Origin: Bradyrhizobium yuanmingense
GTDB taxonomy: Bacteria; Pseudomonadota; Alphaproteobacteria; Rhizobiales; Xanthobacteraceae
DNA length: 64,000 nucleotides
Reading direction: 5' to 3'
Assembly: GCF_029167105.1 (NCBI RefSeq)
Contig: NZ_JARFML010000036.1
Location: forward strand, 16,739-80,738
In this document: positions 8,058 through 15,863 of the stretch, piece after piece
How the letters are laid out: each line of letters opens with the position of its first letter
Numbering within the stretch: the first letter of the stretch is position 1
Position numbers and translations under genes: made by a program
Notes under the pieces: generated by a model
What the model was told of the DNA's origin: nothing
Database searches by the model: none
Seen by the model: only the letters and a program-made list of their open reading frames with translations

Positions 8058-8083
8058 AACGGGCGGGAACGGCCGTCGGATCA
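8058..8083 (-). promoter_or_regulatory. RpoE autoregulatory promoter of rpoE-chrR
   Basis: On the minus strand: TGATCC (8078-8083), 16-base spacer, CGTT (8058-8061, continuing CGTTGTC), 31 bp before the chosen rpoE start. It matches three other motifs in the first 8 kb in both half-sites and spacing. Confidence 0.78.
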
Positions 8084-8210
8084 CCGTGAGCTGCTCAATT
8101 GTCGGTTCCGAGCCTGCGCCCGCGCGCCCGCCCGTCCTGGCACTCCACTTGCTCAGTCATGACCCAAGCCATGGTCTCGGCGGAGAGGCCGTTTCAGGTT
8201 GAGGCAAGTG

Positions 8211-8459
8211 ATGCAGGAAGTGTCCCGTTCTGGTGCTGCTGACGAACTCCGGCTCGACGCGTTGATCGCCGATCTATGGTGGCGCGTTCGGCTGATCAAT
8301 ACCGACATTCTCGAGGAGGAGGCGCGCGCCGGGGTGTTCGACCCGGTTCAGCCGACCTATCCGCTTCTCGCGGCCAACCTTCGCGCCCGACGCGACAATC
8401 TGGTCGCGACGATCGGCGTGCTCGAGCAGCGTGCGAGATCGGTGTCGGAAGCGGCTTGA
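8211..8459 (+). CDS. hypothetical 82-residue protein
   Basis: Starts at ATG 8211 after GAGG with a six-base spacing. Sequence features: LDALIADLWWRVRLINTDILEEEARAG followed by a helical C-terminus with an LRARRDNLVATIGVLEQRA segment. No membrane span, signal peptide or known motif. It is divergent from rpoE-chrR with no TGATCC-type promoter in its orientation. I do not recognise a family. Confidence 0.65.
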   Translation: MQEVSRSGAADELRLDALIADLWWRVRLINTDILEEEARAGVFDPVQPTYPLLAANLRARRDNLVATIGVLEQRARSVSEAA

Positions 8460-8648
8460 AGCGGTCGCGGGGGCGCGCCAGCCTCGACGTCTTCGTCAAC
8501 CGGCCGGCCGCAGCGCCAGAGGCGGGCGCGGGATGCAACGCGCATCATCGCATGGCTCGAATGCCTCCGGCGCTGTGCCGCTAACAGTTGAATTCAGGCC
8601 GCCGCCTGCCCGTGTTATGGCTGGTCTCCGCACCCCCGCGAGGCCGCC

Positions 8649-9311
8649 ATGCTCCCCATTCCCGCCGATATTTTCACCGAACCCGAGGACGTCTCGCCCG
8701 ACGGCCTGGCCAATCTCGGCCCGCTTCGGCGTCTTGCCGGCACCTGGCAGGCGGACAAGGGCATCGACATCAATCCGAAGGCGGAAGGGCCGGAGCGACG
8801 GACCTTCATCGAGCGCATCCGCATGGATCCGATCGATCCGCAGGCCAACGGGCCGCAGCTGCTGTACGGGCTGCGCTACCACATCCACATCAACACGCCC
8901 GAGGAAGACATCACCTTCCACGATCAGGTCGGCTACTGGCTGTGGGAGCCGGCGACCGGGCTGATCATGCAGACGCTGGCGATCCCGCGCGGGCAGGTGC
9001 TGCTGGCCTCGGGCAAGGCCGCCCCGGACGACAAGACGATCTCGGTCACCGCCAAGCGCGGCGACACCGCCTACGGGATCTGCTCGACCGATTTCCTGGA
9101 ACAGGCCTTCCGCACCGATGCTTACCGCTGCGACATCACCTTCAACGACGACGGCAGCTGGACCTATCTGATCCAGACCGAGTTGTTCGTGCGCGGCGCG
9201 CCGTTCAATCACCACGACACCAACACGCTCCAGCTCATAGCGCCACCCAGGCTCAATCCGCTGGCGGTGATCGTGAATGATCGTGCCGCAGGCGACGGAC
9301 CCGCGGCCTGA
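8649..9311 (+). CDS. heme-binding beta-barrel (nitrobindin-like / FABP-family) protein
   Basis: 220 residues predicted as one ten-stranded barrel. The N-terminal LRRLAGTWQADKG matches the G-x-W entry motif of nitrobindin/THAP4-like domains, which bind ferric heme and can isomerise peroxynitrite. HHDTNTLQLI near the C-terminus resembles the family's conserved end. It is 19 bp upstream of the RibD-like gene and probably cotranscribed with it and the amine oxidase. Whether heme is bound cannot be judged without a structural alignment for the proximal histidine. Confidence 0.75.
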   Translation: MLPIPADIFTEPEDVSPDGLANLGPLRRLAGTWQADKGIDINPKAEGPERRTFIERIRMDPIDPQANGPQLLYGLRYHIHINTPEEDITFHDQVGYWLWEPATGLIMQTLAIPRGQVLLASGKAAPDDKTISVTAKRGDTAYGICSTDFLEQAFRTDAYRCDITFNDDGSWTYLIQTELFVRGAPFNHHDTNTLQLIAPPRLNPLAVIVNDRAAGDGPAA

Positions 9312-9330
9312 GCGCTGCCCTGAGGATTGC

Positions 9331-10038
9331 ATGAAACCGTATGTCATCTGCCTGATGCACTCCAGCCTCGACGGGCGCACGCATCCCAGCCGCTGGCGTC
9401 CGGAAGGCGCAGGCACGGACTGGTTCGAGAAGATCCACGATGAGCTTGGCGGCGATGCCTGGGTGATCGGCCGCGTCACGGGTTCGGAGTTCGCCAAGGG
9501 CAGGCCCTATCCCCCGACAGACGCGAAATTTCCCCGCGAAAACTGGTTCGCCCGGCGCGATGCGAAGACCTACGGCGTCGTGCTCGATGCTGAGGGCAAG
9601 ATTGGCTGGGGGCGCGCGGAGATCGGCGGCGATCCGATCGTCGTCGTGCTGACCGAGAACGTCGCGGATTCGCATCTCGCCGGCCTCCGCGGCGAAGGCG
9701 TGTCCTACATCTTTGCCGGCAAATCCGAGATCGACCTCGCACTGACGCTGGACATTCTCAGCCGCGAGCTCGGCGTGAAGCGCCTGCTGGTGGAGGGCGG
9801 CGGCGTCGCCAACGGCGCCTTCCTGCGCGCCGGCCTGATCGACGAATTCAATCTGATCCTCAGCCCCGCGATCGACGGCGCGAAAGGCGCTCCCTTCGTG
9901 TTCGATTCGACCGAGGCGGAGAGCGACCGGCGCGCGCCGATCGCCGCGATGACGCTGGAGAGCACGCGCGAGCTCGGCGGCGGCGTCCTGCTGCTGCGCT
10001 ATCTGATCCGGAACGATCCGCAAGCCGTGAGCCGGTAA
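9331..10038 (+). CDS. RibD C-terminal-domain (dihydrofolate-reductase-like) protein
   Basis: 235 residues from ATG 9331, preceded by TGAGG. It has the RibD_C/DHFR-like fold: MKPYVICLMHSSLDGR at the N-terminus (the usual 'xSLDG' strand), DAWVIGRVTG, a VVVVLTEN strand and VKRLLVEGGGVANGAFL, the conserved glycine-rich NADPH-binding segment. Standalone members are NADPH-dependent reductases of unknown substrate, not necessarily riboflavin enzymes. It is followed 9 bp later by the amine oxidase gene, so the two are likely an operon. Confidence 0.88.
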   Translation: MKPYVICLMHSSLDGRTHPSRWRPEGAGTDWFEKIHDELGGDAWVIGRVTGSEFAKGRPYPPTDAKFPRENWFARRDAKTYGVVLDAEGKIGWGRAEIGGDPIVVVLTENVADSHLAGLRGEGVSYIFAGKSEIDLALTLDILSRELGVKRLLVEGGGVANGAFLRAGLIDEFNLILSPAIDGAKGAPFVFDSTEAESDRRAPIAAMTLESTRELGGGVLLLRYLIRNDPQAVSR

Positions 10039-10047
10039 GGCGCGGCC

Positions 10048-11316
10048 ATGTCCGATTCGTCCGAGCACATCGTCATCGTCGGCGCCGGCGCGGCCGGCCT
10101 GATGGCGGCGCGCGAGCTGGCGCGTGCCGGCCGCAAGGTGACGATCCTGGAGGCGCGCCAGCGCTGCGGCGGCCGCATTCATCCGCTGCCGGCCTCGGAG
10201 TTCGGCTATGCCGCCGACGGCGGCGCTGAGTTCGTCCATGGCGAAGCGCCGGTCACCCGCGCATTGCTGCGCGAGGCCGGCCTGTCGCTTTCCGAGATCG
10301 AAGGCGAGCAGTGGCGCTTTGACGGGACGAAGCTCACGCGCGAGCGCGACGATCCTCATGAGGCGGAGCTTCAGGCCGTGCTGGGGGAATTGAAGGACGA
10401 CCTCACGGTCGCCGACTTCCTGCGCCGGCATTTTGCAGGCGACGACTACGCGCCGCTGCGCCGTTCGATCGAGCGGATGGTCGAGGGCTATGACGCGGCC
10501 GATCCCGAGCGCGCCTCCACGCTGGCGCTGCGCGCGGAATGGATGGACGGCGGGCACGCTCCGCAGGCGCGCATCGAAGGCGGCTACGGCGCGATGATCG
10601 ACGTGATGACGGCCGACTGCCGCAGGCACGGCGTCACCATCCGCCTCGGCAGCGTCGTGTCGGCGATTGCCGAGGAGGGCGGCGCGGTGATCGTTCGCTG
10701 CGCCGGCGGCGACGTGCACGCCTGCGACCGCGTGATCCTCGCCGTGCCGCTGCCGCTGCTGCGCGAGATCGCGCTGCCGGCAGGCGCGCGTGCGAAGCTG
10801 GCTGCTGTCGACGACATCGGCTTCGGCAATGTCATCAAGATCCTGCTGCGCTTCGCCCGGCCATGGTGGCGCGAGCGCAAGGAAGAGCTCGCCGATATGA
10901 CCTTCCTGCTGTCGGATGAGGCGATCCCGGTCTGGTGGACGCGCTACCCGGACCAGCATCCCGTGCTGACGGGCTGGTTCGGCGGACCGCGCACGGCGGA
11001 GCTGGAAAGCCTCGACCCGCAAGCGTTGATCGATGCCGGGCTCGGCTCGCTCGCCGCAATCTTCGGCCTGCCGCGCGATCACATCGCGCGCGAGCTGGTG
11101 GCGTCCGCCGCGACCAACTGGGCGCATGATCCGTTCGCACGCGGCGCCTATTCGTGGGCGACGCCGCGCACCCGCGCGGCACAGGCGATCCTCGCGTGTG
11201 GCGACGGCTTGGTGCTGTTTTCCGGTGAAGCGCTCTATCGCGGCCGCGACATGGGCACGGTCGAGGCGGCACTGGCGAGTGGCCTGGAGACGGCGGGCAC
11301 GATCCTGCGGGGATAA
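10048..11316 (+). CDS. flavin-containing monoamine oxidase family protein
   Basis: 422 residues. The FAD site IVIVGAGAAGLMAARELARAG is at residues 9-29, followed by VTILEARQRCGGRI (the GG-doublet motif), and the C-terminal flavin motif LVLFSGEALYRGRDMGTVEAALASG. The family oxidises primary or secondary amines with O2, giving aldehyde, ammonia and H2O2. Substrate is unknown. No signal peptide, so cytoplasmic. A bidirectional terminator follows 7 bp after the stop. Confidence 0.92.
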   Translation: MSDSSEHIVIVGAGAAGLMAARELARAGRKVTILEARQRCGGRIHPLPASEFGYAADGGAEFVHGEAPVTRALLREAGLSLSEIEGEQWRFDGTKLTRERDDPHEAELQAVLGELKDDLTVADFLRRHFAGDDYAPLRRSIERMVEGYDAADPERASTLALRAEWMDGGHAPQARIEGGYGAMIDVMTADCRRHGVTIRLGSVVSAIAEEGGAVIVRCAGGDVHACDRVILAVPLPLLREIALPAGARAKLAAVDDIGFGNVIKILLRFARPWWRERKEELADMTFLLSDEAIPVWWTRYPDQHPVLTGWFGGPRTAELESLDPQALIDAGLGSLAAIFGLPRDHIARELVASAATNWAHDPFARGAYSWATPRTRAAQAILACGDGLVLFSGEALYRGRDMGTVEAALASGLETAGTILRG

Positions 11317-11323
11317 TAAAAAA

Positions 11324-11347
11324 GAGACCCGCATCTCTGCGGGCCTC
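11324..11347. terminator. bidirectional intrinsic terminator
   Basis: GAGACCCGC / GCGGGCCTC hairpin with one mismatch and a six-base loop. On the minus strand it is followed by CTTTTTTATT; on the plus strand a weaker TCGTCTTTCCGTTTT follows. It separates the convergent amine oxidase and His/Tyr/Gly-rich secreted protein genes. Confidence 0.8.
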
Positions 11348-11360
11348 TCGTCTTTCCGTT

Positions 11361-11660
11361 TTACCAGCGGCCGCCGCCGAAGCTGAACGTCACGCCGGGG
11401 CCTCCGCCGTAATAGCCGTACGGTCCACCGCCGTAATAGCCGTGGTGCCGCGGATAATAGCCGTAGCTCCTGTAATAGGGCCGGTAATAGCCGTGATGAT
11501 GCCGCCAATGATGATGCCGGTACCTGCGGTGCGCGCTGATGTCGGTGGTCTGGCTTTCCTGCGCGGTCTGCTTGGCACTTGCGCCGCTGCCGGTCGCGTT
11601 CGCTGATCCGCCGGCCAACGCCACAGTACCGAGGGCGATCGCAGCAATGAGATATTTCAT
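11361..11660 (-). CDS. small secreted His/Tyr/Gly-rich protein
   Basis: 99 residues from an ATG preceded by GGAG. A signal peptide (MKYLIAAIALGTVALAGGSANA) is followed by a low-complexity mature part rich in RYRHHHWRHHHGYYRPYYR and GGGPYGYYGGG repeats. Histidine clusters suggest metal binding, and the glycine/tyrosine composition suggests a surface or cell-wall-like protein. Such sequences are common in Bradyrhizobium and have no assigned function. A strong terminator follows the stop codon. Confidence 0.75.
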   Translation of the reverse strand: MKYLIAAIALGTVALAGGSANATGSGASAKQTAQESQTTDISAHRRYRHHHWRHHHGYYRPYYRSYGYYPRHHGYYGGGPYGYYGGGPGVTFSFGGGRW

Positions 11661-11894
11661 GTCATCACTCCAGTTGAAGGTCGCGTGACAACACATGAGC
11701 ATCCCCCGCGTTCCTGCCCGCGCGGGCGTCGAAACGACGCAGATTTCAGTTCCCCGATGAACACGCGTTAACGTTTGTGAACGACTGAAGGCTGCGCGTT
11801 CTTTCGTCGCATGAACGAGGCGTGGCTCTCGCGCAAGGAGCACTAAGCGCGTCCGGGACACGAGAGTGGCGCACGCAGATCTTCGCAAACACTT

Positions 11895-12242
11895 TCACGG
11901 ATGCGGATCGGGAAAGCCGTGCCGCTCGGCGAGCGCAGCGAGGATCGCGTCCTTGTCTGCGATGAAGGCTCGGCCATGATAGCTGCCAGTCTGATGCGGC
12001 GAGGTCGCCCCAGTCGCGAGCACGAGCAGCGGCAGCGATTGATTCTCCTCGCCGAGCAGCGCGATCACGGCTTGCCGCGGCCGTGGCCAGGGAATCCGCT
12101 CGACCTCGAGCTTCTCGGCGAGCTGTGGAAATGAGGCCAGCACGCCCTCGATCAGCGCGCAGTGCCAGCAATAGAAGCGCCTGCCCGGAAAGGCCGGATC
12201 CTCGAAGCCGGGGCGCAGCAGAAACAGGCGGTCACGTTTCAT
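11895..12242 (-). CDS. DUF3088 family protein
   Basis: 115 residues starting at MKRDRLFLLRPGF, an ATG preceded by GGAG. RRFYCWHCALIEGVLASFP gives a C-x-H-C pair near residue 30, and the rest has a thioredoxin-like strand order (VIALLGEENQSLPLLVL). DUF3088 proteins have this C-terminal layout and no assigned reaction. A redox or thiol role is possible from the cysteines but is inference. Confidence 0.75.
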   Translation of the reverse strand: MKRDRLFLLRPGFEDPAFPGRRFYCWHCALIEGVLASFPQLAEKLEVERIPWPRPRQAVIALLGEENQSLPLLVLATGATSPHQTGSYHGRAFIADKDAILAALAERHGFPDPHP

Positions 12243-12294
12243 GGGTCGCTCCGTGGCATCATCGCGATCGTACACGTTGACGCCAGCGGACGAG

Positions 12295-12873
12295 TTACTT
12301 GAACGGATCCTGGATCGACGGGGCCGACTGGCGGATGCGGCGCACGCTCACCGGGGTGCCGTCGGAGACGAACAGCAGCTCGTATTTGCGGCCCTCGCTG
12401 TCGGTCGCCGAGCAGGTAACGTCGTTCACCTTCCTGGCGGCGAAGTTGCCGGTCTGGCGGCAGATGCCGGTCGAGGTCTGCTCGGCGGGCACCGGCAGGC
12501 CATCGACCTTGGGGCGGTTCTTGGAGTTGAGCAGCACGCGGTCGATCCGCAGCTCGTAGGAATTGTCGTCGGCGCGCTTGCCGTTCTCGCCGGAGAACGA
12601 CACCACGTGGCTGTCATCGGAGGGATCGTCGACCGCGACCGCGAAATTGACCCGGCCCGTGTCGCCATGGGCATAGGCCACCGTCTTGCACGGGAAGGTG
12701 CGACCAGCGACCCTGAACGTCTTGCAGTGGCCGGACATCAGCGCCAGGAGGTCGATGAAGGCGTTCGGCTGCGCGGGCGGATTGTTGACCGGAATGGGCT
12801 TGGAAGCCTCGGCAAAACAAGGACTTGCCGCAACCACGAGCAGCGCGGCGAGGACCAATCGGCGAAGGTGCAT
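12295..12873 (-). CDS. hypothetical secreted protein, 192 residues
   Basis: Begins MHLRRLVLAALLVVAASPCFA, a clear Sec signal peptide. The mature protein has four cysteines (HCKTF, FPCKTV, GICRQ, VTCSA) that could form two disulfides in the periplasm. No family is recognised. An ATG four codons earlier is an equally possible start; neither has a strong ribosome-binding site. The C-terminus ends RQSAPSIQDPFK. Confidence 0.65.
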   Translation of the reverse strand: MHLRRLVLAALLVVAASPCFAEASKPIPVNNPPAQPNAFIDLLALMSGHCKTFRVAGRTFPCKTVAYAHGDTGRVNFAVAVDDPSDDSHVVSFSGENGKRADDNSYELRIDRVLLNSKNRPKVDGLPVPAEQTSTGICRQTGNFAARKVNDVTCSATDSEGRKYELLFVSDGTPVSVRRIRQSAPSIQDPFK

Positions 12874-12929
12874 CGTCGGGCTCATGAGCCAGAGGGGCAT
12901 GGCGGCGGAACAGTTCCGCACCATAACCA

Positions 12930-13067
12930 TCGAACCGCAAATTGGTTGCGATCCCGTTTGTGCTGCAAGTCCCGACTGGAATACCACCGCGTCAACCCCG
13001 ACGGCGATTTGTCCAAATCGCCCGATCCGTCCCAACGGGGCACATGCCACCAGGGTGGTGTTTTTTT
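12930..13067 (+). ncRNA. candidate small RNA in a minus-strand gene gap (5' end not determined)
   Basis: Both neighbours are transcribed leftward, yet this gap ends in a plus-strand terminator-like structure: a GCCAC/GTGG(T) stem with tetraloop, then seven T's at 13061-13067. Upstream is a perfect 8-bp hairpin with a four-base loop at 13003-13022 (GGCGATTT / AAATCGCC). No ORF with a ribosome-binding site fits. The 5' boundary is a guess and I could not identify a promoter. Confidence 0.3.
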
Positions 13068-13077
13068 CGTGGCGGAG

Positions 13078-14391
13078 CTAGCCCATCGCCGCCTGCCAGC
13101 GCGTGTCGCGGAAGGAGGGGCGGCGGTGGAGGCGGGCGTCCAGCACGGCGCGGGCGCGGGGCAGCTCACCGCTGCGCATGAGCGCGACGATATAGGTGTC
13201 CTCGATCAGCTCGCGCTGGGCGTGGCTGCCGCCGATGCGCACGACCTCGCCGAGCACGGGCGCGAGCATCTGCGCGCAAGTCCGGTAATCCTCATCGGCG
13301 AAAGCCGCGAGCGCGCGGAAGATCGCCGGCACCACAGGGCCCGCCGGCAGCTTGCCATCGGCCAGCCGCTGCTCGATCGCCGCAAGGCGGGCGGCGAGCG
13401 CTTCGCGATTCTGCGTCGCGGCTGCGAATAGCGCCATGTGGACGTCGGCAAAGGACAGACTCGATTTCGGAAACAGTTTTTGCGCGGCGGCGTCGGCTTC
13501 CTGCCAGAGCGCCTTCGGCACCGCATGACCGTACATCGACAGGCGCCATAGCAGCGAAGCGCTGTCGGTGATGACGTTGAGCGGCGGCGCCTGCGTGGCA
13601 GTGGGCCGAAGCACGTCGGCATAGATCGCGAGCGCCCGCGCCGCATCGCCATGCTCGAGCGCGCCGAGCGCCTGATGCCAGCTTATATGGCCGTGGAGGA
13701 TTCCGGAGCGGTCATAAGCCGGGAGCCATTCGTCCACGAGACGATCGGCGTCCTCGATCGATCCATCCTCGAACATCGCATGCAGCACCGCGTGCGCGGC
13801 GTGGGCATTGTCCCGGCGCAGATTGAAGCCGCGCTCGGTGACGGCGCGGCCGCGCGCGACGTCGCCATTCTCCGTCATCGCCCAGCCGGACATGGTCAGG
13901 AACCACCAGTCCTCGCCATAATGCGGCGCGACGCTATCGCAGAGCTCGTGCCGGGCGCGATCGTGATCGGCCATGCCGGAGAAGGCGAACAGGCCGAACG
14001 CGCCGAGCGGCAGCGACAGCACGACAGCGTCGCGCGGCCATGCGTCGATATGCTTCAGCATCGATGCGATCGCCTCCGGCAGCCGGCCCTCGATCGCCAG
14101 CGCCAAGGTCTCGACATGCGAGCGCTCGCGCATCGAGCCGCGCTTCATCACCAGCTCGCGCGCCAGCGCCGCCTTCTGCCGTGCCAGATCGCCCTGCTGG
14201 TAGAAGGCATGAACGCGGCCGCGGGCGATATGGGCCAGCGCGAAATCAGGATCGGCCGCGATCGCGCGCTCCAGCGTCTCCGCCGTGCCGGTCCATCCCG
14301 CGAGCATGAGGTCGACGCCGTCGCGATAGGCACTTGCCGCCTCGTGCGATGAGTTCGAGAGCGGCAGGCCGTAGCGGTCTTCAAGCCCCAT
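13078..14391 (-). CDS. tetratricopeptide-repeat protein, TTC38-like
   Basis: 437 residues made of helical TPR-like pairs throughout. The start MGLEDRYGLPLSNSSHEAASAYRDGVDLMLAGW and the layout resemble the TTC38 family, which is common in alphaproteobacteria and lacks a known reaction. Characteristic stretches are AIAADPDFALAHIARGR and AHAVLHAMFEDGSIEDADRLVDEWLP. No signal peptide or membrane span. It starts 15 bp after the aldo/keto reductase pseudogene on the same strand, so it may depend on that gene's promoter. Confidence 0.85.
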   Translation of the reverse strand: MGLEDRYGLPLSNSSHEAASAYRDGVDLMLAGWTGTAETLERAIAADPDFALAHIARGRVHAFYQQGDLARQKAALARELVMKRGSMRERSHVETLALAIEGRLPEAIASMLKHIDAWPRDAVVLSLPLGAFGLFAFSGMADHDRARHELCDSVAPHYGEDWWFLTMSGWAMTENGDVARGRAVTERGFNLRRDNAHAAHAVLHAMFEDGSIEDADRLVDEWLPAYDRSGILHGHISWHQALGALEHGDAARALAIYADVLRPTATQAPPLNVITDSASLLWRLSMYGHAVPKALWQEADAAAQKLFPKSSLSFADVHMALFAAATQNREALAARLAAIEQRLADGKLPAGPVVPAIFRALAAFADEDYRTCAQMLAPVLGEVVRIGGSHAQRELIEDTYIVALMRSGELPRARAVLDARLHRRPSFRDTRWQAAMG

Positions 14392-14406
14392 GATCGTCTC
14401 CCGCCC

Positions 14407-15211
14407 TCAAGCCGTCCGCGCGCGGCGGCCTTCGATCGGATAGGCCGGGTCGTTGTAGCCTGGCGTCGAGGGATGGCCCGGCGTCACCAGGCGGTCGATC
14501 AGCGCCTCGTCCTCCGCGGTGAAACGATAGTCGAGCGCGCTGATGTAGCCGTCCCATTGCTCCTCGGTGCGGGGACCGGCGATCACCGACGAAACGAACG
14601 CGGAGTTGAGCACCCAGCCGACCGCGAACTGGCCGGCGGTGATGCCTTTCTTCTCGGCGTGAACCTTGATCTCCTGCGCAAGCTGGCTGGCTCGCCGCGG
14701 GCCGGTCGATGCCGAGGCGGTCGCAGATGTTGCAGATCTCGGCGACGCGCCAGGCGCGGTAGTTCGAGACGCCGAAATAGCGCACCTTGCCGGCGTGGAT
14801 CAGGTCGCCCATGGCGCGCACCGTTTCCTCCAACGGCGTGGCATGGTCTTCCTTGTGCAGATAGTAGATGTCGATGTGATCGGTGCCGAGCCGCATCAAG
14901 CTCTCGTCCGCCGCCTGCAACACCCAGCGCCGCGACAGCCCGCCGCGATTGGGATCATTGCCCATGGGGTTGGCAAGCTTTGTGGCAAGCACCCAGGCGC
15001 CACGATTGCGGGCGATGGCGCGGCCGACGACCTCCTCGGAGGCGCCTTTCGAATAAGCGTCCGCCGTGTCGATGAAATTTATCCCGGCGTCGCGTGCCTT
15101 GTCGATGATGCGCTTTGAGGTGGCTTCATCGGTCGGCCCGCCGAACATCATGGTGCCGAGACAGATCGGCGACACTTTCAGGCCGCTCCGGCCGAGCTGG
15201 CGGTATTGCAT
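14407..15211 (-). pseudogene. aldo/keto reductase, internally deleted and frameshifted
   Basis: The N-terminal 175 codons (MQYRQLGRSGLKVSPICLGT to DRPAASQ) are a good aldo/keto reductase with the catalytic Asp/Tyr region DTADAYSKG, Lys (ATKLANP) and His (YYLHKED). At about 14684-14691 the frame shifts by +1: the next frame continues with QLAQEIKVHAEKKGITAGQ to the normal C-terminus with NSAFVSSVIAGPRTEEQW. About 75-80 codons of the barrel are missing compared with the usual ~345 residues. The junction lies in a CAGCCAG direct repeat, which suggests a slippage deletion. A functional enzyme is very unlikely. Confidence 0.85.
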
Positions 15212-15259
15212 GGGCGGATCCTCGATGTCTTTATGGAGCGCAGCATAGCCGCCTGGTTC

Positions 15260-15341
15260 CGTCATTGCGAGCGCAGCGAAGCAATCCAGAGATGCATCCG
15301 CGGAGAGATTCCTGGATTGCTTCGCTGCGCTCGCAATGACG
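15260..15341. repeat. REP-like palindrome, 30-bp perfect inverted repeat
   Basis: Arms at 15260-15289 and 15312-15341 are exact reverse complements with a 22-bp centre; the left arm begins CGTCATTGCGAGCGCAGCGA. A diverged relative occurs at 28801-28923. It sits between the aldo/keto reductase start and the thioesterase stop. Confidence 0.9.
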
Positions 15342-15367
15342 GCAGAGGGCGATGGCTGCCTGACCGG

Positions 15368-15793
15368 CTATCCCGGCCCCTTCAGGATCTTGAACACGCC
15401 GTTCGCCATCACGATGCAGCGGTCGTCCACGGTCACCTCGGTGCTCATGAAGATCAGGCTGCGGGTCGAGCGCACCACGCGCGGACGGGAGATCAGGGTG
15501 TCGCCGATCTGGCCGGCCTCGACGAAATGGGTGTCGAGCTGCACCGTCGCCAAGTACTCCTTGCCGGAGACGTAACGGGCCGTCATGCCGCAGGTGCGAT
15601 CGGCGAACGTCATCATCACGCCGCCCTGGACCATGCCGCGGCGGTTGTGGTGCTTGTCCTCGGTCGCGAGCGCGAACTCGTAATGGCCGTCGACCTTGCG
15701 CTCCCACAACGGGCCGATCAGATGCAGGAAGCCCGTGGTCTCCAGGATGCTCCAGCCCTCTGATTTCAACCTTGCGGCGGCCTTGCTGGTCAT
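15368..15793 (-). CDS. PaaI-family hotdog thioesterase
   Basis: 141 residues from the ATG at 15791-15793 (AAGGA upstream). The hotdog signature HHNRRGMVQGGVMMTFAD at about residues 48-65 provides the helix and the conserved Asn/Gly positions of the PaaI/YbgC group. The protein most likely hydrolyses an acyl-CoA; the specific substrate is unknown. No targeting signal. It stands alone, convergent with the aldo/keto reductase side and divergent from the Nudix gene. Confidence 0.9.
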   Translation of the reverse strand: MTSKAAARLKSEGWSILETTGFLHLIGPLWERKVDGHYEFALATEDKHHNRRGMVQGGVMMTFADRTCGMTARYVSGKEYLATVQLDTHFVEAGQIGDTLISRPRVVRSTRSLIFMSTEVTVDDRCIVMANGVFKILKGPG

Positions 15794-15863
15794 GTCGTCG
15801 TCCGTCCTTGCAATGCGATGTCTCCTCGTTTCATCAGATGCAGTCCTGGTGTAGTCAAGGATC

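Noticed and set aside
9253..11508. Minus-strand open frame of 751 codons opposite the RibD-like and amine oxidase genes
   Set aside because: Shadow of two clear plus-strand enzymes; low-complexity Arg/Ala/Gln content without motifs.
13003..13022. tRNA anticodon arm in the small-RNA candidate
   Set aside because: The stem encloses only four bases, there is no T-arm (GTTCGA) at the expected distance and no acceptor pairing.
15260..15341. Palindrome as a transcription terminator
   Set aside because: A 30-bp stem with 22-bp centre lacks a T-run and has relatives elsewhere, so a REP-like repeat is a better explanation.
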